Assembly (NCBI RefSeq): GCF_042788235.1
Contig: NZ_JBHZOL010000085.1
Span: forward strand, 1-64,000
Length of the DNA stretch: 64,000 nt
Origin: Sphaerothrix epifaneia
Lineage (GTDB): Bacteria; Cyanobacteriota; Cyanobacteriia; Phormidesmidales; Phormidesmidaceae
Direction of reading: 5' to 3'
Below the pieces are notes generated by a model. That model made no database searches, was not told where the DNA came from, and worked only from the letters and a program-made list of their open reading frames with translations. This document shows positions 9,801 to 17,327 of the stretch, in pieces. Numbering within the stretch: position 1 is the stretch's first letter; every line of letters starts with the position of its first letter. Made by a program: the position numbers and the translations under genes.

Positions 9801-10877
9801 TTATACAACAAAGGGTTGGCTCTCTTTAAGGTTGCTCAGCAACAACAAGCAGGCAATTCGAGTTTGGCTGACTATGACCAGGCATTAGCAAATTTTGATC
9901 AGGCGATACAGTTCGATCCTGAGTATGAAGATGCTTGGTATAGAAGAGGTTTGGCGCTGACAGAGTTACAGCGCTATGAAGAAGCGATCGCCAGTTATGA
10001 TAAAGCGATTGAATGTGCTGAATCTCGCAACGACGATCAAATTCAAAAAGTTAACCAAGCGGGTAACTCAAGCAATTCTCCAAACGGTTCTATCACTGAA
10101 ACCGCCGAACCGCCAAACCTACGCAAAGGACTTCGTCAAGCTTGGTATTGGTATGATCGAGGCAACGCCTATGCCCGTCTCAATGCTTTTGAAGAAGCCA
10201 TTGCTAGTTATCAAAGGGCTATTAGCGCCAATCACAAATATTACGAAGCTCACAATCAGCTAGGGGTGATCTTACGCGACAAAGTTCAAGAATATAAGAA
10301 AGCCGCCGATATTTTTGGAGAAGTTATTGAGATCGCAGCGAAAAAAGTGAACCCGGCGGGCTATAACGCTAGTCGCTGGCAAGAAAAACAAGCTAATGCC
10401 TATTGCGATCGCGCTCGAGCTTATCGAGAATTTTCTCGCGATGGACTCACCGCTCAAGCCGAGGAAACTGAGCTAGCCGCCATTAAAGATTATCAAAAGG
10501 CGTTGCAGCTTCAGCCCAATCATCCAGAAGCCTGTCAGGAACTCTTTGCCATTCTCTCCACAAGTTCGAGAACGTTAGAACAATACAAATCAGCGATCGC
10601 TACTTTTGAATTAGTTTTAGACAGCTTTGACGAAAAAGCCGTTCAAACAGCACCGGACTATCACTACAATACGCTGCTAGCCCTGTTTCATTGCTGCCTA
10701 AAAGCTGATGAAACTGAGTGCCTCGTCAAAGCGAATAAAGCATATGCCAAAGCTAAAAAGTTATACCCTGACTTGAAAAGTGAAGACGATCTTTTCTTTG
10801 AAAAAGAAAGTGACTTCAAAGCCGTTCGAGACACCCTACAGCAACGCTTAGGCATTGAGCAACTACAAGAGCTTTAG
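6804..10877 (+). CDS. STAND-like P-loop ATPase with C-terminal TPR array
   Basis: A 1357-residue cytosolic protein of the signal-transduction ATPase type. A P-loop (GLSGVGKH, Lys61) is followed by a helical insertion and a conserved strand-turn region ending ELRLEPFSPKEAREY and SKGHPKYLQLIC, as in cyanobacterial STAND proteins. The position that normally carries the Walker B acid reads IVLVLKKYEKT, with Lys276-Lys277, where relatives usually read D-T-Y-E. The C-terminal half (about 730-1300) is TPR repeats, for example NANAWFKKGKILQIQG and AWYRRGLALTELQRYEEAI. Such proteins act as ligand-sensing switches, in defence or regulation; the target is unknown. Lower GC and fewer HIP1 sites than its neighbours. 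A purine-rich AAGGAGAAAACT precedes the ATG. Confidence 0.75.
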   Translation: MDNSVNSAQTQQPAHDVYIEREQKEVIAFVEAFKLALQPTPDKAQKSPFIFLLHGLSGVGKHVFLQHLQKKVESLYRIRKTNSLESPLFISFSFDQLGTPQSPLEFMQKVVKQLEDAHLTDRDSFLPLRHRRSPSRTNPFRDKTFKEVYDLYQEKIWTLKTKGRDGEKSVSKEQIESVVRLTELGSKAIAPTIISALGMPELIPVASSIATKMGQTMPQIASDLLTLKDGLLNKHADIEDEKTRNLLLMPLVYMTPLFIHFLIVASKHRNIVLVLKKYEKTSSMGETSSALNDWLCQHLLSSDSDLLKKAHGVRIVISSQNQLTQQECWANLCHYRDDAFTELRLEPFSPKEAREYFEAYFKDKKRIKEPLTSLEREKYLESSKGHPKYLQLICNQRNHSCDLDDSVISQKVSNIFLEGFSENQKQMIQVLACCRWFDRQLIEGAIQAVLAILDAKLTLYPDEDPSNEQHCKTFEWLMKQHFVEFEKDRYHLHSLVRQVLRRRLFQENRELFYQVHDCLAKYFKERADNLQRQKPQFTKYSDLEWCEYTGEYLYHACFSQQEDYQKAFIYHLFASIYLRQAAVINIAFKEIENEFSLENHPLLQSPTRNFLKKLAFVVKYNWVAFELTHETDFGKYSADIEDAVQLIKNQIHDLPDGIGTVAALEYIVKNFPLNASKVERSKWETRLREAIEHTADKIDPEFSSHLFMQSVCWQAVQADDALRWCEQALDYKSDNANAWFKKGKILQIQGNEYCSQQNNEYRNQQSREKAQSCYEEALRSYEKALKIQSYDHRYWQSKGEVLECLGELLKSQLLFYDTCDIHDENCKKASHGIQLQQAAYYQLAFDSYDKARQFRPNDGDLNKKCADIKKARDQALKDFALSNQANDEADKIQAASNFSHIERLSYGELIDKGDHIRCEELLEDRSVEENNQTLQLAFDCYTLAIRKQPEYPWGWYSRGLAYAQRAEYQPAYEQKRDHYRKAIQDYDKALALKADLTWALYNKGLALFKVAQQQQAGNSSLADYDQALANFDQAIQFDPEYEDAWYRRGLALTELQRYEEAIASYDKAIECAESRNDDQIQKVNQAGNSSNSPNGSITETAEPPNLRKGLRQAWYWYDRGNAYARLNAFEEAIASYQRAISANHKYYEAHNQLGVILRDKVQEYKKAADIFGEVIEIAAKKVNPAGYNASRWQEKQANAYCDRARAYREFSRDGLTAQAEETELAAIKDYQKALQLQPNHPEACQELFAILSTSSRTLEQYKSAIATFELVLDSFDEKAVQTAPDYHYNTLLALFHCCLKADETECLVKANKAYAKAKKLYPDLKSEDDLFFEKESDFKAVRDTLQQRLGIEQLQEL

Positions 10878-10899
10878 CCTAAAAACGCCTCAAGTAAGC

Positions 10900-10913
10900 G
10901 GCGTCAAGACGCC
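10900..10913 (+). terminator. Weak hairpin after the P-loop/TPR gene
   Basis: GGCGTCAAGACGCC forms a 5-6 bp stem 23 bp past the stop codon. No U-run follows, so factor-independent termination is doubtful. Confidence 0.25.
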
Positions 10914-10969
10914 ACCGGGTAGGCAGGTGAATTTAGCAAATTTCTATACCTAAAAGGTAGCGCTCAAGA

Positions 10970-11043
10970 CGGGACTGATGCGATTCGAACGCATGACCTA
11001 CCGCTTAGGAGGCGGTTGCTCTATCCTGCTGAGCTACAGCCCC
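10970..11043 (-). tRNA. tRNA-Arg (anticodon CCU)
   Basis: The cloverleaf reads on the minus strand. The 7-bp acceptor GGGGCTG/CAGTCCC has one G-U pair. The D arm is AGCTCAGC..., the anticodon stem ACCGC/GCGGT has loop CTCCTAA (CCU), and the T loop is TTCGAAT. The discriminator base is G and CCA is not encoded. It decodes AGG. Confidence 0.95.
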
Positions 11044-11110
11044 AGACAGTACGACTATACAACATTCGTTTAGCTGAGTTGGTAAAGATACGTAATTGGG
11101 GCGATCGCCC

Positions 11111-12190
11111 TTAACGCGAAATCCACGTCTCTAACCACGGCCCACCGCCAACCTCTAAACCACAAAGAGAACTGGTTGCTTGTAAAAAAGGCACGCGATC
11201 GCCCTTTTTGCGCAACTTCAACGTTAGCTGGCCTCGCATGGTATCTCGGCAGCAAAAGGCCAAGCCTTCATGGGTCGGTGCCCGCAGGGGCGTACCTGGT
11301 AGATCCGTCGTGCCGATTAGCTCAACTTGATACTCGGCTGTTTCCGCCTGCATGTACCAGTGACCCCACGGTTCAATTTGCCAAGATACCTGACCATTCC
11401 AGGGCACAAATTCGTAGAACTGCCCCTGATAATGAATGCCAACCATTGCCACCGCTTCCATCCAGCCTAAAACTTGTCGCCGCCCGCCCCCGGCTGTCAG
11501 AGCCAGATCGGGCTGTTGATCAAAGGCATTGCAGTTAAACCAAAACCACTTTTCTGGAAAAGCCCCTCCCCAATTTTTTTCGCCGTAAGCAGGTGCTTGG
11601 CTAAACGCGTAGCGCTGTCCCTGCCACTCAATCCAGCCAGAGGCCCAGCCGTGAGCCATCAGAATTTGCCAGCCCGGTTCAAAAATTTGCAACTGAGACA
11701 GCCACCCTGCGGTAGACTGCTGCGGCTGCGTTGGTGCGCCCCAGCCGTAGACAGGCTCAATCTGATATTGCCAACGCGCCGCCAAACCTGTGCCCGGATC
11801 TTGCAGCTTTCCCTGATGCCAGGTCGCCGTGGCCTGATAGCCTTCTTGCACCGTTTGATCAAACGCAGCCGGATCTAAAAATTTAGCAGGCCGCTGGGCT
11901 GTAGCATAGCGCCAGTGCCCTAACCCCAGAGCCTGCGGCCAACCCCAAAACTGATCAACATTGGCAAAGGTACGGCAGAGGTATTCATCATTTGGCCCCA
12001 GAATTTGCGCCCCGCCGCCGCTGTGCGGTTGTCCCCCTATGGGGTCTTCAATGGAATACATAAACGCAAAGGTTTGGCCAACGTCGGGCAGCGTCACCCG
12101 GTAGTACCAGCCTTCAAAGAAGCGACGACGGCTACCATCCCAGTGATAACCGCTGTGGGGAGTCTGCAACAAAGCGATCGAAGTTTGCAA
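11111..12190 (-). CDS. Tocopherol cyclase
   Basis: It closes the chromanol ring of tocopherol from phytylquinol precursors in vitamin E synthesis (homologues Slr1737 and plant VTE1). The 359 residues match the family length. Diagnostic stretches include HSGYHWDGSRRRFFEGWYYR at the N-terminus, FAFMYSIEDPIGG, AYGEKNWGGAFPEKWFWFNC and LTAGGGRR. The start is a TTG at 12190 with no good ribosome site; another TTG seven codons on would give an N-terminus closer in length to Slr1737, so the true start is uncertain by a few codons. No other tocopherol genes are adjacent. Confidence 0.9.
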   Translation of the reverse strand: MQTSIALLQTPHSGYHWDGSRRRFFEGWYYRVTLPDVGQTFAFMYSIEDPIGGQPHSGGGAQILGPNDEYLCRTFANVDQFWGWPQALGLGHWRYATAQRPAKFLDPAAFDQTVQEGYQATATWHQGKLQDPGTGLAARWQYQIEPVYGWGAPTQPQQSTAGWLSQLQIFEPGWQILMAHGWASGWIEWQGQRYAFSQAPAYGEKNWGGAFPEKWFWFNCNAFDQQPDLALTAGGGRRQVLGWMEAVAMVGIHYQGQFYEFVPWNGQVSWQIEPWGHWYMQAETAEYQVELIGTTDLPGTPLRAPTHEGLAFCCRDTMRGQLTLKLRKKGDRVPFLQATSSLCGLEVGGGPWLETWISR

Positions 12191-12264
12191 AGTTAAGCCA
12201 GAGTTTCGCCATCTCTACCATAGCGGCTGGCTCAGAGCGTGGGGCAGCTTCACAAAGTTGGGTT

Positions 12265-13863
12265 TCACTCTTTTACCGCCGGATCGCTGAGCAAATCGGC
12301 GACGGTTTCGTTTGTTTCGGGTGGCTGCGATCGCGGCGATTGCGCTGCTTCACGGAAGAAATCGGCAAAGTTTTCAGTCTCGGCGATCGCTTTGGGAGGT
12401 TTTGCCTTAGTTTCTACTGCCGCTGGGTCAGGCGGATAGATAAGAGCCTGAGGCACTGCCCCTCGATCAGAGTGATCAATCGTTGCAGGCAAAGGTGCCC
12501 TCGGCGGCTCCAGTACAGCAGAAACTTGCGGCAAACGCGGCGCTGGCAGTGAGGGAACCGTTGGTTCTGCTAGCCCCGGTGCGGTAAAAGTTGCAGTCGG
12601 CTCTGACGCCGCGCTGGCTGCGGCTGGGGATTGAGCGGCTGGATTTGTCGTTGGCGGGGTTGGCGAACTATCGGCTAGGACGGGAGTCGCGCTATCAGGC
12701 GATCGCTCAAGTGGCGTATTGAGATCTAGCGAGAAGATAAAATCAGCCGCTTTTGACTCTAAAGAGCTAGCACCAATTTGAGCTTTGGCGGGGGTTGGCG
12801 TTGGCGCGATCGCCACAGGTTGGGCGGGGGAGGCTTGTTCATAGGCAGCAACCGCCCGGTCAATCGCTCGCATGCGCCGCTCTTGATCGCGGCTAATGCT
12901 ATGGATGTTATTCCCCAATCCGGGAGCATTCCAGCGCTGCGTATCAGGATCTAGAAACGAACGGGTTCGCGCCCATAAAATAGCTTCTGAGCCTGACATA
13001 CCCAGCTTACGCGCTTCAGCCAGCCAGTCCATATATCCACCCCGACTTAAAGCAGCTCGAGGCGATTGATTAGCCAGATCTAAAGCGTTGAGCTTTTCGG
13101 CTAGCGTTAGCTCAATGCCATAATCACTCGCTTTTTGTTGAATAATTTCTGACTGTGATTGCAGCCGCTGGAGCTGCTTGTCGTCAGCTTCTTCGGGAGA
13201 CTGAGCACCGTGCTGGTAAGAAAAAGTTCCTAAGTTCCACACGCCATTACCAGGATCAACGTGACCATAAAAAGCAGGTGTTCGCAAGCCTTCCGGTGTG
13301 CGGGTACCTTCAGCACTCCCCACCGCTCGCGCCACCAAAGAATCCGTGCCGCCTCGAAAAATTTGCTCGGCTAGGTTGGGTAATGCGGTTGGTTGCGCTG
13401 GTGGGGTAACGGCTGTCGCCACCGCTATCACGGGACTTGCAGTTAGCTCAAAATCGAGGGCGACAACTGCCATGGCCTCAGGGGGCGACGGTTCAACCGT
13501 AGTCTGCCGTTCAGCCTCAGGCAGTTCTGGCTTAGCAGCCGATGGCGGTGGTGGCAACAAAGCCGTAACCTGCTCATCAGGGGCGATCGCCATCAGATCA
13601 GCGGTACGATAAACGGTTTTGGGCAAAGACTGCGACGAACGAGAACGAGGCGGATTGGCCGCCGCGGGCGGTATCGGCAAAACAGCAGCGGCTGGGGGCG
13701 CAGCGGACGGTTCGGCGGCTACAGCCGCTTCAGTAGGGGGCTGCACAGCCGCTTCTGGCAGATCAAACGTGAGGGCGATCGCTTCTTGAGCGGTCGCCGT
13801 TTGAGTCGAGCCAAGCGTCATCACCAGCGCACTGGCTGCTAGCAAAGGGGGAGATTTGATCAC
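12265..13863 (-). CDS. Secreted proline-rich protein with a conserved central domain, possibly lysozyme-like
   Basis: I do not recognise a named family. The 532 residues open with a signal peptide (about 1-25, ending TATAQE). Residues 26-160 and 350-500 are disordered and rich in Ala, Pro and Glu. The folded core (about 165-345) holds LVARAVGSAEGTRTP, FYGHVDPGNGVWNLG, TLAEKLNALDLANQS and MSGSEAILWARTRS. The SAEGT segment followed by a Gly-rich Y-G-H-x-D-P-G-N loop recalls phage-type lysozymes, where a Glu in E-G-T is catalytic; that is only a hypothesis. The GTG start has AGGAGA six bases upstream. It is the last gene of a four-gene leftward block. Confidence 0.6.
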   Translation of the reverse strand: MIKSPPLLAASALVMTLGSTQTATAQEAIALTFDLPEAAVQPPTEAAVAAEPSAAPPAAAVLPIPPAAANPPRSRSSQSLPKTVYRTADLMAIAPDEQVTALLPPPPSAAKPELPEAERQTTVEPSPPEAMAVVALDFELTASPVIAVATAVTPPAQPTALPNLAEQIFRGGTDSLVARAVGSAEGTRTPEGLRTPAFYGHVDPGNGVWNLGTFSYQHGAQSPEEADDKQLQRLQSQSEIIQQKASDYGIELTLAEKLNALDLANQSPRAALSRGGYMDWLAEARKLGMSGSEAILWARTRSFLDPDTQRWNAPGLGNNIHSISRDQERRMRAIDRAVAAYEQASPAQPVAIAPTPTPAKAQIGASSLESKAADFIFSLDLNTPLERSPDSATPVLADSSPTPPTTNPAAQSPAAASAASEPTATFTAPGLAEPTVPSLPAPRLPQVSAVLEPPRAPLPATIDHSDRGAVPQALIYPPDPAAVETKAKPPKAIAETENFADFFREAAQSPRSQPPETNETVADLLSDPAVKE

Positions 13864-13937
13864 AGCATTCTCCTAAAACACAAAAACTGTTCCGACCCTC
13901 CGTCACAAAACCCCACTTCAACGCCAAACTGTTGACG

Positions 13938-14486
13938 CTAAAGTACGGGTTGCAAAGTTCGCTCTAACACCGAACTCGAAGGTTCTACAATGGCCCATGT
14001 CCCATCTGGCTGACGGCGCAGCGTCGCAAAGTGTAAATAGCGACCCGACCCAATCGCCTCTCCCTGGCTGATGCTGCCTAACTTAGGCCGCTTTAAACCA
14101 CAAAGGCGAAAGAGATAGGCCGGAACTTCCGCACTAGAAAAGACAACGCAGTATTTTTTATCAGTCGGCTCCACCTCTCCGGTAAAAGGGGCATACACCT
14201 TAGCTCCCTTTAGCTCGATAGAAATATCCCCCAAACTGGCACTAATCAAATAACCAGCAATGCGATCGCCTAGCTGCAGCTCCCAGGTTTGCTGCACAGG
14301 CACCGATCGCGGCGCGACTGCGGGCTTCAACTGGCACCCCGTCAAGCTTATGACCATCCCCAGGCTCCCCCCCAACAAACAGGCTTTCAACCCCAGCCCT
14401 AAATTGACTGTTCGCGCTGATCTCCGCCACCGCGATCGCAGCCTCAAAACGCTATTGAAAATCGAAGCGATAGCCAGCATACTCAT
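13938..14486 (-). CDS. Predicted lipoprotein with an M23-like fold
   Basis: The function is unknown. The 182 residues start with a basic N-terminus and a hydrophobic segment ending in a lipobox-like SLTGC (about residue 51), so it is probably a lipoprotein or membrane anchored. The rest has short beta-strand stretches: GDRIAGYLI, GAKVYAPFTGEV and GEAIGSGRYLHFATLR. The K-V-Y-A-P-F-x-G-E-V motif is reminiscent of M23 peptidases, but no full HxxxD/HxH zinc set is visible, so an enzymatic role is doubtful. The ATG start lies inside the end of the preceding gene (35-bp overlap), which indicates translational coupling. Confidence 0.55.
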   Translation of the reverse strand: MSMLAIASIFNSVLRLRSRWRRSARTVNLGLGLKACLLGGSLGMVISLTGCQLKPAVAPRSVPVQQTWELQLGDRIAGYLISASLGDISIELKGAKVYAPFTGEVEPTDKKYCVVFSSAEVPAYLFRLCGLKRPKLGSISQGEAIGSGRYLHFATLRRQPDGTWAIVEPSSSVLERTLQPVL

Positions 14487-14859
14487 CGTTCTCGTAAAGA
14501 ATCACTAGCTGAGTTTTGGGGTCAAACTCTAGCGGATAGGCTTCTCGCTCTGCCACAACGCCTGAGCGGACTTTAAGTTCTGGCAACTGGCAGTAGGGTT
14601 CAGCCACAACCTCTCTCACCCGCGCTTTAGTATCGCGCTCTGGAATTGTCAGCAACTGGGCTAAGGTTTCACGCGACAATTTGGCTTGAGCCTGTACAAT
14701 CGTCTCGCAACGCTGGGTTGAAGCCGCTTTAGACGGATCGAGAAAAGAGCGAACCCCTTGAAAGTCAAAAAGCAAGCCCACAACGGCAAACATTAAGCCG
14801 CCTGCTAAGAAAGGCTTGAGAAAAACAGGCTGAGAAGGATGAGTATTGAAATTTTGCAT
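14452..14859 (-). CDS. Small membrane-anchored protein of unknown function
   Basis: 135 residues. One hydrophobic segment (about 17-33, FLAGGLMFAVVGLLFDF) suggests a single N-terminal membrane anchor with a periplasmic remainder. The rest carries RVREVVAEPYCQLPELK and a C-terminal VILYENDEYAGYRFDF, with no family I recognise. GGAGAA lies about eight bases ahead of the ATG. The next gene starts within its 3' end, and the preceding gene ends 66 bp upstream, so it belongs to the same transcript. Confidence 0.6.
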   Translation of the reverse strand: MQNFNTHPSQPVFLKPFLAGGLMFAVVGLLFDFQGVRSFLDPSKAASTQRCETIVQAQAKLSRETLAQLLTIPERDTKARVREVVAEPYCQLPELKVRSGVVAEREAYPLEFDPKTQLVILYENDEYAGYRFDFQ

Positions 14860-14925
14860 GGCTGTATTCTCCAGGGATGATCGTGGCGCACAGGAGTCCG
14901 TTGGTTTGAACCCAAAGATAGCGGC

Positions 14926-15939
14926 TTAGAGCCGTCCACCCACTATCAGGCCCGCAATGGCAATCAGTAGGCGGTAGCCCATCGCATAATCGGGCCGAGG
15001 CAGCAACACGGCTCGGTAGATGGCCCCAGCACTCAGCCCCAGCAGCAGTAGCATCACTGGCAAACGCAACAAGGGATGCGCTATCAGCAAAAAATTAATG
15101 CCCACCCGCAGCATCGCCCCGCCGCTGAACCAAATTACCGCATCTAAAAACGTCAGTGGCGCAGATTGTAATTGCCGCTGTCGCGTTCGTTGCCCTGGTG
15201 AGCCGAGCTTTCGCCGCCACAGACGGTAGACCTGCTGTATCCAAAGGCTCAGCGTCTGCATAGCCTTAATGGGTTCTGCCCAAATGGCCTCTAGAGCGAG
15301 GTCAAAGCCGTCACTGGGTTCGCCTAAACCAGGCGACTGATAGCCGTGGCGCTGTCTGAGGTTTTCGGCCAGTTCGTAGGCATAGCGTTCTTCTTGTTGC
15401 AGATCGAGGTGGCGATAGGTCAGCGTTAGATTGCCCTGGGCGTTTTGATGCACCGCTGGCACCAAAGCCGCGTCAAACGCACAAAGGGGCAACGGCAAAG
15501 GGACAGCTTGGCCGCTACGCGTCAGGTGGTGCTTAAGATCGAGGTTGTAGCGATCGCTCATAGACTTTAGCTGAAGAATCGCCTCTTCTTGAGCTAGCGA
15601 CAACTGATTGATCTGCTGGGCCTGTTGCTGTAGCTGTTGCTGATACTGCGCTACTGGCAGCTCAACTTCAGCGGGGGGCGGCTCACTCACCCCCCGATCG
15701 GGCGGCGGCGAGGCTAGCGGCTGGCTCGATCGCTGCCGCAGCGTTTCGACCGTTGTCCGAATCTGATCGGGGCTTGAGCGAGGCAAGGTAGGCGATCGCC
15801 GGGGTGTCTCTCGCGACCCCGGTGGGTCGTCTGAGTGCCCATCCCAGGGAAGCGCAGTAGCCTCTAACGAAAGCGGTTCCTGCTGGAGAGACTGCAGCTT
15901 TTCTCGAATCGCTCGAAGTTCCATATCAGTGTTGTTCAT
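14926..15939 (-). CDS. Membrane protein with coiled coil and C-terminal transmembrane segments
   Basis: I do not recognise it. The 337 residues start with a Pro/Arg/Ser-rich disordered region (1-90). A Gln-rich coiled coil follows (about 92-130, YQQQLQQQAQQINQLSLAQ), then a soluble region to about 240, then two or three hydrophobic segments near the C-terminus (FLDAVIWFSGGAMLRVGINF, LPVMLLLLGLSAGAIY, LLIAIAGLIVGG). It is the first gene of the leftward block that continues to 12265. A LexA-operator-like inverted repeat lies 38 bp upstream, overlapping a plausible -10. Confidence 0.6.
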   Translation of the reverse strand: MNNTDMELRAIREKLQSLQQEPLSLEATALPWDGHSDDPPGSRETPRRSPTLPRSSPDQIRTTVETLRQRSSQPLASPPPDRGVSEPPPAEVELPVAQYQQQLQQQAQQINQLSLAQEEAILQLKSMSDRYNLDLKHHLTRSGQAVPLPLPLCAFDAALVPAVHQNAQGNLTLTYRHLDLQQEERYAYELAENLRQRHGYQSPGLGEPSDGFDLALEAIWAEPIKAMQTLSLWIQQVYRLWRRKLGSPGQRTRQRQLQSAPLTFLDAVIWFSGGAMLRVGINFLLIAHPLLRLPVMLLLLGLSAGAIYRAVLLPRPDYAMGYRLLIAIAGLIVGGRL

Positions 15940-15976
15940 GGGCGGCTGAACGCGGAGAATGGTTTTCCATTCAGGT

Positions 15977-15992
15977 TAGTACAAGTGTACTA
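15977..15992 (-). promoter_or_regulatory. Candidate LexA (SOS) operator
   Basis: TAGTACAAGTGTACTA is a perfect 7-bp inverted repeat with a 2-bp centre. The inner 14 bases fit the cyanobacterial LexA consensus as I recall it (RGTACNNNDGTWCB). On the minus strand it overlaps TATAGT (15994-15989), a plausible -10 for the gene starting at 15939. The match and position are seen; binding by LexA is inferred. Confidence 0.5.
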
Positions 15993-16036
15993 TACCCTTG
16001 CCCATTTTACGAACTCTCTATGTAAATTTCTGCAAT

Positions 16037-16092
16037 CTCTCGCTAGACAGAATCGTAATTGTGGAGGGATGAAAACCAAAAGCTAGCGAGAG
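16037..16092. repeat. Widely spaced 10-bp inverted repeat
   Basis: CTCTCGCTAG (16037-16046) and CTAGCGAGAG (16083-16092) are perfect reverse complements 36 bp apart. They could form a cruciform or be a two-site binding target ahead of the MlaE-type gene. No function can be assigned. Confidence 0.4.
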
Positions 16093-16308
16093 GGGCGATC
16101 GCACGTTGAAGTCTGGCTAGCAAAATTCTCTACAATTGCCCTGTTCTTCAGCATTTTGAGTTAACGCCCTGACCCGGCCTGAACCCCAAAGCCCTTAGCC
16201 TATCCCACAGCCGCGACCCAGATCCATTTCCTAACATGAGAACTAAAGTCGGGCATTCTGAGCCAATGGGCATGTACCGTCATAGTTATTCAAAACTAAG
16301 GAAGCGAT

Positions 16309-17154
16309 ATGGTGAAATCTGCACAAGAGTGGTCTAATGACTGGGCACGTTCTGCTGCCGTCAAGCCCCCATCACCATACGTTGAGAATACCTTTACTCG
16401 GCCTAAATCCTGGGTCTACCATTTGACCTTGGGGTTGTTTTTAGGCGGTCAGGTGTTGATGCGGGTCATTCAAGGACGCATTAACCGCCATCATGTCATG
16501 GATTATATGGTAGCGGCTGGCCCCAATTCGCTATCGCCCGTTTTAATGACCAATCTGTTTGCGGGCATGATTTTCACCATTCAAACCGCCCGCGAACTGA
16601 TTCGCTATGGCGCTAGCCATGCTTTGGGGGGGGCATTTGCCGTTGCCTTTTGCCGTGAACTGGCACCGATTTTGACAGCAGCCATTCTAGCGGGGCAGGT
16701 GGGTTCAGCCTTTGCGGCTGAAATTGGCTGTATGAAAGTTACCGATCAAATCGATGCGCTTAAGATGTTGCGAACCGACCCCATCGACTATCTGGTCGTG
16801 CCTAGGGTCTTAGCCTGCTGCGTTATGTTGCCTGTTTTGACCATACTTTCCTTAGTGGTTGGCATTGCGGGTGGCGTTTTTGTAGCCCACCAGTTTTATA
16901 GCATTGCACCTGCGGTCTTTTTAGAATCGGTGCGATCGCTCTTAGAGCTACAAGATTTGGTCATGGTGCTGTTCAAGTCTACGCTTTTTGGCGCGATGAT
17001 TGCCCTCTTTGCCTGTAGTTGGGGGTTAACCACTACCTGTAGTAAATCAGTTGGGCAATCAGCGACAGCGGCAGTTGTCACGACCTGGGTGTCTTTGTTT
17101 GTTGCTGACTTTTTCTTGTCGCTCCTTTTGTTTAACGGTGTCCAAATTCATTGA
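16309..17154 (+). CDS. MlaE-type lipid ABC transporter permease
   Basis: A membrane permease of the MlaE/Ycf63 family, which moves lipids or other hydrophobic compounds between envelope membranes with a partner ATPase and an MCE-domain binding protein. The 281 residues contain five or so hydrophobic helices and the family core: AGMIFTIQTARELIRYGASH, AVAFCRELAPILTAAILAG and GSAFAAEIGCMKVTDQIDAL. The cyanobacterial homologue is Sll0751. The partner ATPase and MCE genes are not beside it, which is usual in cyanobacteria. The start is the ATG with AAGGAAG seven bases before it. Confidence 0.88.
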   Translation: MVKSAQEWSNDWARSAAVKPPSPYVENTFTRPKSWVYHLTLGLFLGGQVLMRVIQGRINRHHVMDYMVAAGPNSLSPVLMTNLFAGMIFTIQTARELIRYGASHALGGAFAVAFCRELAPILTAAILAGQVGSAFAAEIGCMKVTDQIDALKMLRTDPIDYLVVPRVLACCVMLPVLTILSLVVGIAGGVFVAHQFYSIAPAVFLESVRSLLELQDLVMVLFKSTLFGAMIALFACSWGLTTTCSKSVGQSATAAVVTTWVSLFVADFFLSLLLFNGVQIH

Positions 17155-17167
17155 CACCGCCAACAAA

Positions 17168-17196
17168 AAACCGGATCTTTTACCAAAATCCGGTTT
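17168..17196 (+). terminator. Hairpin terminator after the MlaE-type gene
   Basis: AAACCGGAT and ATCCGGTTT form a perfect 9-bp stem with an 11-base loop, 13 bp past the stop codon. It ends in TTT only, so efficiency is uncertain. Confidence 0.55.
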
Positions 17197-17227
17197 CGCC
17201 AGCATTCAGGTTTACCTTAAGAAATTG

Positions 17228-17296
17228 AGACAGGTCAGCGGCTGAAAGCTATTGACAGATGAATTTCTTCTGCCCTCAGCCCTCAGCCTTTACCTA
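17228..17296 (+). repeat. Dispersed intergenic repeat, copy 2
   Basis: GTCAGCGGCTGAAAGCTATT is followed by a CTGCCCTCAGCCCTCAGCC tail. It shares the GGCTGAAAGC core and the pyrimidine-rich right half with the copies at 5380 and 63655. Boundaries are approximate. Confidence 0.5.
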
Positions 17297-17327
17297 TAAC
17301 GGCATTGCCGTGAGCTAGTTAAAGCTT

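Larger units (their letters stand above)
15940..16308. other. 369-bp divergent intergenic region
   Basis: It separates the leftward envelope block from the rightward MlaE-type gene. It holds the LexA-like inverted repeat (15977-15992) near the left gene and a second, widely spaced inverted repeat (arms 16037-16046 and 16083-16092). AAGGAAG lies just before the ATG of the right gene. No gene is supported. Confidence 0.6.

Noticed and set aside
11176..11878. Two rightward open readings inside the tocopherol cyclase gene
   Set aside because: Antisense shadows rich in Arg/Pro/Ser; the minus strand holds a clear family match.
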